Positions 39,013-47,732 of a DNA stretch of 64,000 nucleotides are shown here, in pieces. The DNA comes from Roseovarius carneus. GTDB taxonomy: Bacteria; Pseudomonadota; Alphaproteobacteria; Rhodobacterales; Rhodobacteraceae. Position 1 is the stretch's first letter. Each line of letters opens with the position of its first letter. Made by a program: the position numbers and the translations under genes. Location: assembly GCF_020141465.1 (NCBI RefSeq), contig NZ_JAHSPD010000001.1, positions 2,462,374-2,526,373 on the forward strand, read 5' to 3'. Below the pieces are notes generated by a model. The model made no database searches and was not told the DNA's origin. It was given only the letters and a program-made list of their open reading frames with translations.

Positions 39013-40407
39013 CTAAAAGTCCACATTGAGCGGCGGATTGGCCAGAAGCGCCCCGATCCGGTGCAGCGCGGTCTCAAACACGTCCTCGTCGGCAATGGCC
39101 GTGACCGTGAGGCGCACGGCATGCGGCGCGTGCCCATCGGGCAGCGCAAACTCATCGGCGGGTTTGATGCGAATCCCTTCCGCCGCGCAGGCACGCGCGA
39201 AGGTGGAACCGCACCAGCCCTGCGGCAGTTTGAGCCAGACAAACGGCACATCCGCGCGCCACGTGACGTCCCAAGCTCCAAGGATGCCCGCGACCAGCGC
39301 CACGCGCTTGGCGATTAAGCGCTCCACCTCGGCGCGGATCGCCTCGGCCTTGCCCGAGACAATCATATGGGTGCACAGATCCAGAACAGGCTGCGGCAGG
39401 CCGTAGAATGAGCTTTGCGCCACCTGCCGCGCCGCTGCCGCCTGATCGCGCGGACAGGCGATATAACCAAAACGCAGCGCCGCCGAGACCGTCTTGGTCA
39501 GCGAGCTGATATACCAGCCCCGCTCGGGACAAAGCGCGCGGAAGCCGGCGATTTCAGGCCGATTGATGCAGTGGCAATCATCCTCGACGATCTGGATTTG
39601 GTACTGTCGGGCGATCTCTGCAATTTGCTGTTTGCGCGCAGCCCCCATGCGGGCGGTTGTCGGGCTGTGGGACTGTGCCGCGGTCAGCAAGACCTGTCCG
39701 CCATGGCGTTGCAACGCCTCCTCTAATGCAGCGGGAATGATCCCTTCCGCGTCGATCTTCACCCCGATCACCTGCGCGCGCAAAAGACGGGCGGCGTGGC
39801 GCACACCGGGATAGCACAGCGTCTCGGTCAAGATCACCGGGCTCGGCCCGTGCAGGATTGTCTGAAGTGCTACCATGACGGCGTTCTGCGCCCCAAGTCC
39901 CAGCACAATGTCGTCCACCTCCAGATCGCCCACACGATCCGGGCCGATCCAATCAAGCACGGCGCGACGCGCGGGCAGATCGCTCAGATGGGTAGGATAA
40001 TCAATGTAAGGCGTTGTCTCGACGCGCGACATCTGGCCCAGAATGGCGCGGATCATGGCGCTTTGCCCCGCCTCGGGGACGCGCGAGGCCCGAAAATCGA
40101 GCTGCCCTTCGCGCGGGGCGTTCACCAGTGGCTCATCAGGCACAGGGCGGGTGACAAGCCCGCCCGTCACGAAGGTCCCGCGACCCACAGTGGTCTCCAC
40201 CAGCCCCTCTTCGGTGGCCAGTTTATAGGCCCGCGCGACCGTGCCCGGCGTGATGCCAAGCTGATAGGCCATCTCGCGCACAGGCGGCAGACGACTGCCT
40301 GAGGCGAGCTTGCCCGAGCGAATGGCGGTGCGCATAGATTGTATCAATACAATGTACTTTGGCTCCGCTGATGCGCTAAAATTAGGGTGAATTATTGTAT
40401 CAGTCAC
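39013..40407 (-). CDS. MocR-type regulator (GntR HTH fused to aminotransferase-like PLP domain)
   Basis: Transcription factor that senses pyridoxal phosphate or a derived ligand through a degenerate fold-type I aminotransferase domain. Start chosen as GTG 40407 behind GCGAGGAAAAC, giving 464 aa; a TTG 13 codons upstream has no such site. Residues about 15-80 are a GntR winged helix (KLASGSRLPPVREMAYQLGI, GTVARAYKLATEEGLV). The PLP domain keeps the Schiff-base lysine in SLTKTVSAALRFGY and the Asp in IVEDDCH. One operator copy overlaps the start codon and another lies within the first 25 codons, so autoregulation is likely. Divergent from a DUF1127 gene. Confidence 0.93.
   Translation of the reverse strand: MTDTIIHPNFSASAEPKYIVLIQSMRTAIRSGKLASGSRLPPVREMAYQLGITPGTVARAYKLATEEGLVETTVGRGTFVTGGLVTRPVPDEPLVNAPREGQLDFRASRVPEAGQSAMIRAILGQMSRVETTPYIDYPTHLSDLPARRAVLDWIGPDRVGDLEVDDIVLGLGAQNAVMVALQTILHGPSPVILTETLCYPGVRHAARLLRAQVIGVKIDAEGIIPAALEEALQRHGGQVLLTAAQSHSPTTARMGAARKQQIAEIARQYQIQIVEDDCHCINRPEIAGFRALCPERGWYISSLTKTVSAALRFGYIACPRDQAAAARQVAQSSFYGLPQPVLDLCTHMIVSGKAEAIRAEVERLIAKRVALVAGILGAWDVTWRADVPFVWLKLPQGWCGSTFARACAAEGIRIKPADEFALPDGHAPHAVRLTVTAIADEDVFETALHRIGALLANPPLNVDF
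40338..40353. promoter_or_regulatory. MocR operator copy 1 (inside the mocR coding region)
   Basis: ATTGTATCAATACAAT: 7-base arms ATTGTAT/ATACAAT around CA. It encodes part of KYIVLIQSM in the regulator gene, so it is both coding and probably regulatory. Confidence 0.75.
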
Positions 40408-40410
40408 AAT
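40394..40410. promoter_or_regulatory. MocR operator copy 2 (over the mocR start codon)
   Basis: ATTGTATCAGTCACAAT, a degenerate form of the same palindrome, covers the GTG start of the regulator gene at 40405-40407. Confidence 0.65.
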
Positions 40411-40464
40411 GTTTTCCTCGCATCTCTTTGCCTCAAGGGTTAGCAATTAGTGGCACAATTTAAG

Positions 40465-40482
40465 AATTGTATCAATACAATT
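40465..40482. promoter_or_regulatory. MocR operator copy 3 (upstream of the DUF1127 gene)
   Basis: AATTGTATCAATACAATT: perfect 8-base arms around CA, ending 14 bases before the DUF1127 start and touching its AAGGAGAG ribosome-binding site. Binding here should block or control the small gene. Confidence 0.8.
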
Positions 40483-40496
40483 AAGGAGAGATTATC

Positions 40497-40730
40497 ATGG
40501 CGACCCTCATGAGCCCCTATCTCGCAGCCCGCGCAGAGCTTGGCGCGCTTGGCCCCCTGCCCGTCGCGGCTCAGGTGGCACTTCGGGTCGCCTATGAAGT
40601 CTCGCTCTGGGCACATCGCGCGCGCAGCCGAAAGGCCCTTCGCGCGCTGGACGCCCACCTTCTCGACGATATCGGAATGACCCGCGCGCAGGCCCATATG
40701 GAAGCCTGCAAACGGGCCTGGTGGCCGTAA
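40497..40730 (+). CDS. DUF1127 (YjiS-like) small protein
   Basis: A 77-aa basic protein with the C-terminal DUF1127 motif RKALRALDAHLLDDIGMTRAQA. DUF1127 proteins in alphaproteobacteria are small Arg-rich factors tied to RNA turnover, stress and phosphate or carbon metabolism. Strong AAGGAGAG site, own terminator and the best copy of the MocR operator immediately upstream, so it is a monocistronic gene under the divergent MocR regulator. The precise role is unknown. Confidence 0.88.
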   Translation: MATLMSPYLAARAELGALGPLPVAAQVALRVAYEVSLWAHRARSRKALRALDAHLLDDIGMTRAQAHMEACKRAWWP

Positions 40731-40760
40731 CCGTTCCCCGGTACGGCCCCTCTTCCACCT

Positions 40761-40789
40761 GAGGCCAGGTTCGCACTGGCCTCTTTTTT
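40761..40789 (+). terminator. Rho-independent terminator of the DUF1127 gene
   Basis: Perfect arms GAGGCCAG / CTGGCCTC with a 7-base loop and TTTTTT. Confidence 0.92.
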
Positions 40790-40923
40790 ATCGTGCGCCT
40801 GCACCATTTTGCGGCGGGCTCCGGATGCGGCAAGCGCTTGACCTTGGGCGGAACTCTGGCGAACGTGGCGCCTGAAATACGCGCGCAGGGCCATAAGGTC
40901 TGCGCGACCACGGGGAGAGCATC

Positions 40924-42258
40924 ATGGGCCTATACGAGCAACTGCAACAACGCGAGACGCAAGGCGCCCCTGTGCGCGTGGGCCTCATTGGCGCGGGCAA
41001 GTTCGGCACGATGTTTCTGGCCCAAGTGCTCCGCATCCCAGGTATTCATGTGGTGGGCGTGGCTGATTTACGGGTCGATGTGGCCAAATCCAACATGACC
41101 TATACCGGATGGGCGGCGGACCGGATCGAGGCCGCCTCCCTCGATGCCGCCCTCAGCAGCGGCGAGACCCATGTCGGCCAAGACGCACTGGCGCTCATCG
41201 CACATCACGGGGTCGAGATCGTGATCGAATGCACCGGCAATCCGGTGATCGCGGTGGATCATGCCCTCGCCGCCTTTGCCGCCGGTAAACACGTGATTTC
41301 CGCCACGGTAGAGGCCGACGCGGTTTGCGGTGCGGCGCTGGTCAAACGGGCAGAATCGGCGGGTGTGATCTACAGCCAGGCTTACGGTGATCAGCCCGCG
41401 ATGACGGTCGAGCTTGTCGATTGGGCGCGCACCTGCGGGTTCGAGGTGACGGCGGCCGGGCGGGGGCATAAGTGGAAGCCGGAATACCGCTTTTCCACCC
41501 CCGACACGATCTGGGATTATTGGGGCGTCACCGCGGAAAAGGCCGAGCGCGGGAGGCTTAACCCCAAGATGTTCAACAGCTTTCTCGATGGGACCAAACC
41601 TGCGATCGAAAGTGCCGCCATCTCCAACGCCACCGGCCTGAACGCGCCCACAAACGGGCTCACCTATCCCTCCGGTGCGATTGACGACATCGCGACCCTC
41701 ATGCGGCCACACGATGCGGGTGGTGTGCTGGAGGAGGCAGGAATGGTCGAGGTGATCTCAAGCTTTGCCGAGAATGGCACGCTCATCCCCAATGATATCC
41801 GCCAAGGCGTCTGGGTGGTGGTGAAGGCCACGTCTGACTATGTGAAAAACTGCTTTGAGGAATACATGGTCTCCACCGACGAGAGCGGGCTTTACTACTG
41901 TAATTTCAAACGCTTCCACCTGATCGGGCTGGAGCTGGGCCTGTCGGTCGGATCGGTTGGCATCCGGGGGGAGGCGACGGGGACCAGCCGGGAGTTCCGC
42001 TCGGACGTGGTGGCGGTCTCGAAAAAGGCCATGAAAGCCGGTGAAATGCTGGACGGTGAAGGCGGATATTGCGTGGCGGGACAACTGCGCCCCAGCCGCA
42101 TCTCAGTACCGATGCGCGCGCTGCCTCTTGGGCTGACGGGCGATATCAAGCTGATCCGCGATGTGGGGGTGGATACGGTCCTGACCTATGACGATGTGGA
42201 AATTGACGAGACGCTGAACGCGGTCATCCTGCGCCGCGAATGCGAGGCGATGGTCTGA
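40924..42258 (+). CDS. NAD(P)-dependent oxidoreductase with homoserine-dehydrogenase-like fold and C-terminal SAF-like domain
   Basis: A 444-aa cytoplasmic enzyme. The N-terminus has a Rossmann motif VGLIGAGKFGTMF, and the next region (IVIECTGNPVIAVDHALAAF, KHVISATVEADAV) resembles homoserine dehydrogenase and Gfo/Idh/MocA enzymes. The C-terminal third (FKRFHLIGLELGLSVGSVGI, VAGQLRPSRISVPMRALPLG) looks like the SAF domain seen in this family. Homologues occur with sugar-acid or polyol catabolic genes; here no pathway neighbours are present, so the substrate is unknown. Confidence 0.8.
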   Translation: MGLYEQLQQRETQGAPVRVGLIGAGKFGTMFLAQVLRIPGIHVVGVADLRVDVAKSNMTYTGWAADRIEAASLDAALSSGETHVGQDALALIAHHGVEIVIECTGNPVIAVDHALAAFAAGKHVISATVEADAVCGAALVKRAESAGVIYSQAYGDQPAMTVELVDWARTCGFEVTAAGRGHKWKPEYRFSTPDTIWDYWGVTAEKAERGRLNPKMFNSFLDGTKPAIESAAISNATGLNAPTNGLTYPSGAIDDIATLMRPHDAGGVLEEAGMVEVISSFAENGTLIPNDIRQGVWVVVKATSDYVKNCFEEYMVSTDESGLYYCNFKRFHLIGLELGLSVGSVGIRGEATGTSREFRSDVVAVSKKAMKAGEMLDGEGGYCVAGQLRPSRISVPMRALPLGLTGDIKLIRDVGVDTVLTYDDVEIDETLNAVILRRECEAMV

Positions 42259-42262
42259 CGCC

Positions 42263-42688
42263 TCAGACCTGCGCGGGTGGGATCGCATAGGTGAGGCTAG
42301 CGCGGGCCACGGGCGCGTCATGCCCGTGCGAGCGCAAAAGTACGTCGCCCACAGCCAGCGTACGGCCCAGTTTCAACAGGCGACACGTGGCCAGCACATC
42401 CACTCCGGCCGCAGGTTTGCGCATGAAATCAATTGAGCAGCTGGTGGTCACGGCCAGCGCCTGAGGCCCGATCCGCGACAGCACCATGAGATAGACCGCC
42501 ACATCCGCCAGCCCGAAAAGTGCGGGACCCGACACCGTGCCACCGGGGCGCAGATGCTTCTCGCCAACCCGCAACCGCAGGACCAGCTCCTCCGCGCTCA
42601 CCGCGTCGATGGCAAAATCATCCTTCACTTGCGGAAATTCCGCGGCCACGAAGGCGCTCAATTCGGGCAGGCTCATTTTCAGCTTCAT
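42263..42688 (-). CDS. PaaI-family hotdog thioesterase
   Basis: Hydrolyses acyl-CoA thioesters. Start at ATG 42688 with a GGAGAAAAGC site, giving 141 aa. Hotdog fold features: HLRPGGTVSGPALFGLADVAVYL around the central helix (the catalytic Asp is in ADVA) and LAVTTSCSIDFMRKP. Divergent from the enoyl-CoA hydratase gene, with only 57 bases between starts, which hints at joint acyl-CoA metabolism. Confidence 0.88.
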   Translation of the reverse strand: MKLKMSLPELSAFVAAEFPQVKDDFAIDAVSAEELVLRLRVGEKHLRPGGTVSGPALFGLADVAVYLMVLSRIGPQALAVTTSCSIDFMRKPAAGVDVLATCRLLKLGRTLAVGDVLLRSHGHDAPVARASLTYAIPPAQV

Positions 42689-42745
42689 GCTTTTCTCCGC
42701 TCGTGTGTTCTGCGAAGATGCGCGCAAGCATCGAGGAGACGCAAG

Positions 42746-43531
42746 ATGGCAGTTTTGAAACGCACGGATATGGGCGCGATTGCCCATCTTGAAATGACCT
42801 CGCCCGAGCGGCTCAACGCACTGAGCGATGAGATGCTTGCCGCCCTCACCGCGGAATGTGCGGCGCTAATGGAGCAGCGTCATATCCGCGTGGTGATCCT
42901 GTCGGGAACGGGCAAAGCGTTTTGCGCGGGCCATGACCTTAAGGAAATGACCGCAGGCCGGCAGGCGGAGGATGGGGGCAAGGCCTATTTCGCGGATCTC
43001 TTCTCGCGCTGTGGTGCGGTAATGATGGCCCTGCGCGCCCTGCCCCAGCCAGTGATCGCGCAGGTGCACGGCATTGCCACAGCAGCGGGATGTCAGCTTG
43101 TGGCGTCTTGCGACATGGCGGTGGCGGCGCATGGCACGCGCTTTGGCGTGAACGGTGTCAATATCGGGCTTTTTTGCTCCACGCCCATGGTCGCACTCAG
43201 CCGCAACATCCCGCGCAAACAGGCGTTCGAGATGCTGACCACCGGCAGCTTTATTGACTGCGACAAGGCAGAGGCGCTGGGGTTGATCAACCGCTCCGTG
43301 CCGCAAGACGATCTGGCGGCGGAAACACGCGCTTTGGCAGAGGTAATCGCAGCCAAACTGGGCGCGGCGGTATCTGTGGGCAAGGAGGCGTTTTACGCCC
43401 AGCTAGAGATGCCTTTGGAGGCCGCATACGCCTATACTGGCGATGTGATGGTCGAGAATATGCTCTGGCGTGACACGGCCGAGGGAATATCCGCCTTCCT
43501 TGAGAAGCGCCCGCCTGAATGGGAGCAATAG
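42746..43531 (+). CDS. Enoyl-CoA hydratase/isomerase family protein (ECHDC3-like)
   Basis: Crotonase-fold enzyme acting on acyl-CoAs. Start ATG 42746 behind CGAGGAGAC, 261 aa; the upstream in-frame extension overlaps the thioesterase gene antisense. Oxyanion-hole motifs: [10 protein letters not shown] and [16 protein letters not shown]. The second motif has Ala-Ala-Gly in place of the usual Glu of hydratases, as in the ECHDC3 branch, so standard hydration is uncertain. Pairs with a divergent thioesterase. Confidence 0.87.
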   Translation: MAVLKRTDMGAIAHLEMTSPERLNALSDEMLAALTAECAALMEQRHIRVVILSGTGKAFCAGHDLKEMTAGRQAEDGGKAYFADLFSRCGAVMMALRALPQPVIAQVHGIATAAGCQLVASCDMAVAAHGTRFGVNGVNIGLFCSTPMVALSRNIPRKQAFEMLTTGSFIDCDKAEALGLINRSVPQDDLAAETRALAEVIAAKLGAAVSVGKEAFYAQLEMPLEAAYAYTGDVMVENMLWRDTAEGISAFLEKRPPEWEQ

Positions 43532-43730
43532 GCCCGGCAAGCGTTATGCCTGTTCAGGGTTAACGCGTCAGGCTTGGGATTTCACTAGCGATAGCAAGCG
43601 TTTGGAGCGGCTTATCAGAACCGCACACATGCTGGCCGCTCGATCCATTTCAGCTCATCATGGGTCAGGGTCTGACCGCGCGCGGAGGAGACCCTTTGCA
43701 ATCACGCGGCGATGGATTACATCGCCGGAC

Positions 43731-45065
43731 ATGACAGAAAAACTCCATATTATTGGCGGCGGCATGGCCGGATCAGAGGCTGCGTGGCAGGCGGCCCAGA
43801 TGGGCGTGCCTGTCGTGATCCACGAAATGCGTCCTCACGTAGCCACTTTCGCACACCGCACTGGCGATCTGGCCGAGATGGTCTGCTCCAACTCGTTCCG
43901 CTCGGATGATGATGAGCAAAACGCCGTGGGCCTTCTGCATTGGGAAATGCGCGCGGCTAACGGCATCATCATGGCGATGGCCGACAAGCACCGCCTGCCT
44001 GCGGGCGGCGCGCTGGCCGTGGACCGCGACCCGTTTGCGGCAAGTGTCACGGCGGCCTTGCGCGCGCACCCGCTGATCGAGGTAGAGTACGGCGAGATCA
44101 CCGATCTGCCCATATCCGGCCATTGGATCATCGCTACCGGGCCGCTGACCTCCACTGCGCTGGGCGCGGCCATTGCGGCGGAAACCGGCGCCGAGGCGCT
44201 CGCGTTTTTCGACGCCATCGCGCCCATCCTACATTACGACAGCATCGACATGTCCCGCGCCTGGATGCAATCGCGCTATGACAAGGGCGACACCGAGGAC
44301 GAGCGCACGGCCTATCTCAACTGCCCCATGGACAAGGACACTTACGAGGCGTTTATCGACGCGCTTCTGGCGGCTGAAAAGACCGAATTCAAAGAGGGCG
44401 AGACAGCCGGGTATTTCGACGGCTGCCTACCGATTGAGGTGATGGCCGAACGCGGGCGCGAGACTTTGCGCCACGGCCCGATGAAGCCCGTGGGCCTGAC
44501 CAACCCGCACCAGCCGGATGTGAAGGCGCATGCGGTCGTGCAGCTGCGCCGAGATAACGCGCTGGGAACGCTTTATAATATTGTGGGCTTCCAGACCAAG
44601 ATGAAATACGGCGCGCAAAAAGAGGTTCTGCGGATGATACCGGGGCTGGAGAACGCAAGCTTCGCGCGATTGGGTGGCATCCACCGCAACACGTTCCTCA
44701 ATTCGCCCACGCTGCTGGACGCGCAGATGCGCCTGCGCTCCATGCCGCATATCCGCTTTGCGGGGCAAATAACGGGCGTGGAGGGCTATGTGGAATCCGC
44801 CGCGATGGGCCTGCTTGCGGGCCGTATCGCCGCCTCTGATATCCTCGGCACGCCCCTGCCCGAGGTGCCACAAGACAGCGCCATGGGCGCGCTCGTGCAC
44901 CACATCACTGGCGGGGCGGATGCCAAGACGTTCCAACCGATGAACGTGAATTTCGGCCTCTTCCGCCCGGTTGAGGGATTCAAAGGCGGGCGGCGTGGGC
45001 GGACGGACCGCTATAAGGCCTATACCGACCGCGCGAAGGCCGCATGGACAGGCTGGCTCGGTTAA
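43731..45065 (+). CDS. trmFO: tRNA (uracil-5-)-methyltransferase, folate/FAD-dependent TrmFO
   Basis: Makes m5U54 in the T-loop of tRNA using methylenetetrahydrofolate and FAD. Start ATG 43731 ([20 protein letters not shown]), 444 aa. The FAD-binding [12 protein letters not shown], the [11 protein letters not shown] region with the catalytic Cys, and the C-terminal [10 protein letters not shown] are family hallmarks. A GGAGGAGAC site lies farther upstream and could suit an earlier start, but the protein start is conserved here. About 200 bases upstream hold no gene I can see. Confidence 0.95.
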   Translation: MTEKLHIIGGGMAGSEAAWQAAQMGVPVVIHEMRPHVATFAHRTGDLAEMVCSNSFRSDDDEQNAVGLLHWEMRAANGIIMAMADKHRLPAGGALAVDRDPFAASVTAALRAHPLIEVEYGEITDLPISGHWIIATGPLTSTALGAAIAAETGAEALAFFDAIAPILHYDSIDMSRAWMQSRYDKGDTEDERTAYLNCPMDKDTYEAFIDALLAAEKTEFKEGETAGYFDGCLPIEVMAERGRETLRHGPMKPVGLTNPHQPDVKAHAVVQLRRDNALGTLYNIVGFQTKMKYGAQKEVLRMIPGLENASFARLGGIHRNTFLNSPTLLDAQMRLRSMPHIRFAGQITGVEGYVESAAMGLLAGRIAASDILGTPLPEVPQDSAMGALVHHITGGADAKTFQPMNVNFGLFRPVEGFKGGRRGRTDRYKAYTDRAKAAWTGWLG

Positions 45066-45107
45066 AAGGTTCTGGACCCGGCCTGAGCTTTGCGCCACCT
45101 TCACATA

Positions 45108-45472
45108 ATGACGAAACCTCTCGATCAGGTCTACGCAACCTCCGGGACGCAAGCAACACGTGCGTTTTATGACGCGTGGGGCCGCGCTATGAGCGCTGAA
45201 GTGGCCAAGAACGGCTGCGCCACACTGGGGCGCGCGGCCTTCGGATCTGGCGCCGCTCCGGCGCCACGTTTGATATACTCATGATACTCCTGCCCAAAGG
45301 TGACTTTTTCGCTTTGCCCTACAATGATCACACCCTGAAAAACCCCGCCTTTAAAGGCGCAATCGCCGCTTGGGTAGATCCCGGTGCAACCTGCCTGCAT
45401 GTGCGCGCCAATAGCCCCTACCTGCCAGAACATGACATGAAGTTCACAATATAAATGCTTGAGAAGCTGTGA
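45108..45472 (+). pseudogene. Internally deleted SAM-dependent methyltransferase remnant
   Basis: The 5' part reads MTKPLDQVYATSGTQATRAF and on to ATLGRAAFGSGA, like the start of a Rhodobacterales class I methyltransferase. Frame then shifts; from 45281 it reads ILLPKGDFFALPYNDHTLKN and AAWVDPGATCLHVRA up to LPEHDMKFTI, the usual C-terminus. Between them the whole SAM-binding core is missing. A TAA at 45452 replaces the Tyr of the expected IYVLEKL ending; reading on gives MLEKL and a TGA at 45470 that overlaps the gluQ start as GTGA. So this was a full gene coupled to gluQ. Confidence 0.8.
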
Positions 45473-46314
45473 CATTCACCACTCGGTTTGCACCATCCCC
45501 CACAGGACCGCTGCATCTGGGCCATGCCTATTCAGCACTTCTGGCCCACGATATGGCCCGCGCTGAGGGGGGACGGTTTCTTCTGCGGATTGATGATCTC
45601 GATCAGACGCGCTCGCGCCCGGACTGGGAGGCGCTGATCCTAGAGGATCTACGCTGGCTCGGGATTGACTGGGACGGCCCCATCAGGCGCCAATCCGAGC
45701 ATTTCGACGACTATCGCCGCGCCATTGAAAGCCTCGCAGAGCAAGGCGCGGTCTACCCATGCCGCTGCACCCGCGCCGATATTGCCGCCGCCGCAAGCGC
45801 CCCGCAGGAAGGCGCGCCGGGCTTTGGTCCCGATGGCCGCATCTATCCCGGCACCTGCCGCGCGCGCCCCTTTGCGTCCCGCACCCCGACCGATGCACTG
45901 CGCCTTGATCTCACGAAAAACACCACCGGCGCCATGCCCGCCTTCACCGAAATGGGCCCGGCCCATGGGGGGCTGCATGAGGTGACGGCGCAGCACCTGG
46001 CGACCCATGTCGGCGATCCGGTTATTGCGCGCCCCGGCCTCGCTGCCAGCTATCATTTCGCCGTTGTTCTCGATGATGCCGCGACCCAAGTCACCCATGT
46101 GATCCGTGGCGAAGACCTTTTTGAGGCCACTTTTCTGCAATGCTCTCTGCAACAGCAGCTCGGCCTGCCGCCTGTGACCTACCACCACCACGCGCTCATC
46201 CGCGACGAGGCCGGCAAACGCCTTGCCAAACGCGACAATGCCCGCGCCATCTCCAAATACCGCGCCGATGGAGCCACACCTGAGGATGTCCGCAGAATGG
46301 CCGGCCTGCCCTAA
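45469..46314 (+). CDS. gluQ: Glutamyl-queuosine tRNA(Asp) synthetase
   Basis: Attaches glutamate to queuosine at position 34 of tRNA-Asp. The 281-aa protein is a shortened glutamyl-tRNA synthetase without the anticodon-binding domain. Signature FAPSPTGPLHLGHAYSAL, the zinc-binding type motif YPCRCTRADI, and KRLAKRDNAR in place of KMSKS. Start is GTG 45469, which overlaps the stop of the decayed methyltransferase gene; its ribosome-binding site is weak, so loss of translation of the upstream gene might affect it. Confidence 0.93.
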   Translation: MTFTTRFAPSPTGPLHLGHAYSALLAHDMARAEGGRFLLRIDDLDQTRSRPDWEALILEDLRWLGIDWDGPIRRQSEHFDDYRRAIESLAEQGAVYPCRCTRADIAAAASAPQEGAPGFGPDGRIYPGTCRARPFASRTPTDALRLDLTKNTTGAMPAFTEMGPAHGGLHEVTAQHLATHVGDPVIARPGLAASYHFAVVLDDAATQVTHVIRGEDLFEATFLQCSLQQQLGLPPVTYHHHALIRDEAGKRLAKRDNARAISKYRADGATPEDVRRMAGLP

Positions 46315-46335
46315 TTTTTTCTTGGTAAAAATATC

Positions 46336-46450
46336 CTAAAGCGGCTCGCATTATACCCAACGCATGGAGATAATGCGAAACGCGTGCATCAATGCCATGA
46401 TATGTGCGTTTCGAGAAAAGCTTTACGTAGGTTTTTCTCAAACACTTTAA
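46336..46450. repeat. Degenerate copies of the cruciform element (copy 2, double hairpin)
   Basis: First hairpin: CTAAAGCGGCTCGCATTAT (46336-46354) against ATAATGCGAAACGC (46370-46383) with two mismatches. Second: GTGCGTTTCGAGAAAA against TTTTCTCAAACAC up to about 46450. Both share the AAAGCG/CGTTTCG arm sequence of the repeat at 8012-8062. Lies between convergent gluQ and hisI. Confidence 0.6.
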
Positions 46451-46456
46451 GGCGCC

Positions 46457-46819
46457 TCAGCCCGCTTCAGGCTCGATCACAATCCGTTCCACACCGTCCT
46501 CGACAACTGTGTAGAAGCAGCTCCGCCGGTTCGTGTGGCAGGCTGGTCCCGTCTGGTCGATCTGCAAAAGCAGGCAATCACGGTCACAATCCACGCGAAA
46601 CTCGCGCAAGTGCTGAACATGCCCGCTCGTCTCACCCTTGATCCAGAAACTCTGCCGCGAGCGCGACCAATAGGTTACCCGCCCCGTGTCCAGCGTGCGT
46701 TGCACAGCCTCAGAGTTCATCCACGCCATCATAAGCACCTCACCAGTGCCTACATCCTGCGCAATGGCCGGGATCAGCCCGTCCGCATTATACGTCAAAC
46801 CCGCCGGATCAAATGCCAC
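46457..46819 (-). CDS. hisI: Phosphoribosyl-AMP cyclohydrolase
   Basis: Third step of histidine synthesis: opens the adenine ring of PR-AMP. The 120-aa protein is the stand-alone HisI form without the HisE pyrophosphatase. Metal-binding motifs are clear: VDCDRDCLLLQ (Asp and Cys ligands) and ACHTNRRSCFY; also VTYWSRSRQSFWIKGETSGH. Divergent from the Fe-S scaffold-like gene with 66 bases between starts. Confidence 0.97.
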   Translation of the reverse strand: MAFDPAGLTYNADGLIPAIAQDVGTGEVLMMAWMNSEAVQRTLDTGRVTYWSRSRQSFWIKGETSGHVQHLREFRVDCDRDCLLLQIDQTGPACHTNRRSCFYTVVEDGVERIVIEPEAG

Positions 46820-46885
46820 CTCAGAAATCCTTTTCTTCGTAAGACGCGCGGCCTATCTATAGGTCAGGTCGCGAAAGGAAAAGTA

Positions 46886-47332
46886 ATGCCCGCCGACACA
46901 GATATGATCAAGCTCTATTCGGGCCGCATCCTCGCGCTTGCCGCAGATATCCCGCATCTTGAGAGGCTGGAGGCCCCGGATGCCACGGTAAAACGCCGCG
47001 CGCCGCTCTGTGGCTCTGCCGTCACCGTGGATATCAATCTTGAAGATGGAAAGATTTCCGCCTTCGGGCAGGAAGTGAAAGCCTGCGCGCTTGGTCAGGC
47101 TGCGGCCAGCGTTGTGGGTGGTGCGATTCTGGGCCGGACGGTGGATGAGGTCAGCGCCGCACGCGATGCGCTCAAATCCATGTTAACCGAGAACGGCCCC
47201 ACACCGCCCGCCCCCTTTGATGGGCTCGAAGTGTTGCGACCCGCGCAGGACTACAAAAACCGCCACGCGTCGATCATGCTGACGCTGGATGCCACTGTTG
47301 AAGCGCTGGAAAGCGCCCGCAGCACGGCCTGA
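46886..47332 (+). CDS. IscU/NifU N-terminal-like Fe-S scaffold family protein
   Basis: A 148-aa protein starting at ATG 46886 (MPADTDMIKLYSGRILALAA) with an AAAGGAAAAG site. It matches the NifU_N/IscU-like family: Cys in RRAPLCGSAVTVDINLEDG and Cys in VKACALGQAAASVV; a third conserved ligand (His near NRHASIML) is displaced. Likely scaffold or regulator of Fe-S metabolism, though it is the diverged alphaproteobacterial branch often near hisI, whose role is not settled. Confidence 0.85.
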   Translation: MPADTDMIKLYSGRILALAADIPHLERLEAPDATVKRRAPLCGSAVTVDINLEDGKISAFGQEVKACALGQAAASVVGGAILGRTVDEVSAARDALKSMLTENGPTPPAPFDGLEVLRPAQDYKNRHASIMLTLDATVEALESARSTA

Positions 47333-47351
47333 TTTTCCCCATAATCCCCGC

Positions 47352-47386
47352 ATAAAAAAACCGCCACACATCCAAAAGGATGGCGG
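47352..47386 (-). terminator. Rho-independent terminator, minus strand
   Basis: On the minus strand CCGCC..CATCC / TTTT / GGATG..GGCGG with a small bulge, followed by TTTTTTT. It can end the transcript of the 40-aa membrane peptide. Confidence 0.6.
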
Positions 47387-47548
47387 CGGTGAGGTAAGCA
47401 ATATCCCATGTCAGTCCGTCAGAGCACGATATGTCTGGGGGATGAGGCAACCCAGAGGGACGTAGGACAGGCAGTGTCTGGTCCAGCATCATAATTGGGG
47501 ACAGGAGATGCTCGGCTCTTCAGGCACGGAATTTCGCAGGCAGAAACC

Positions 47549-47671
47549 TTAACTCAGACCGGGAAGGTAAAGCCCCACGATCAGCATCACCATAAGCGCG
47601 GCGGCCCCAATCGCATCCCCAAGGAGTGTGTCGGAGGAGCGGGCGGCGGTGGTCTTGATCTGGCGGAGCAT
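47549..47671 (-). CDS. 40-aa single-span membrane peptide under a LexA-type box
   Basis: Short frame from ATG 47671 (MLRQIKTTAARSSDTLLGD) to TAA 47549, ending MLIVGLYLPGLS. A basic N-terminus is followed by one membrane span at about residues 20-38. An AGGAAGACAAC ribosome-binding site is 5-10 bases upstream and a terminator lies downstream, so it looks like a self-standing gene after recG. A GTTC-N7-GTTC box sits about 62 bases upstream of the start. Size, topology and SOS-type control recall SidA, the SOS-induced division inhibitor of Caulobacter; there is no sequence similarity I can claim. Function unknown. Confidence 0.72.
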   Translation of the reverse strand: MLRQIKTTAARSSDTLLGDAIGAAALMVMLIVGLYLPGLS

Positions 47672-47732
47672 GTTGTCTTCCTTTCCAATCTTCTGTTGCT
47701 TCTTTGTTCTCACTTCAGAAACACTTTGTAAA

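Noticed and set aside
47274..47492. 72-codon minus-strand frame downstream of the 40-aa peptide
   Set aside because: Runs through the terminator hairpin and into the 3' end of the Fe-S scaffold-like gene; no ribosome-binding site.
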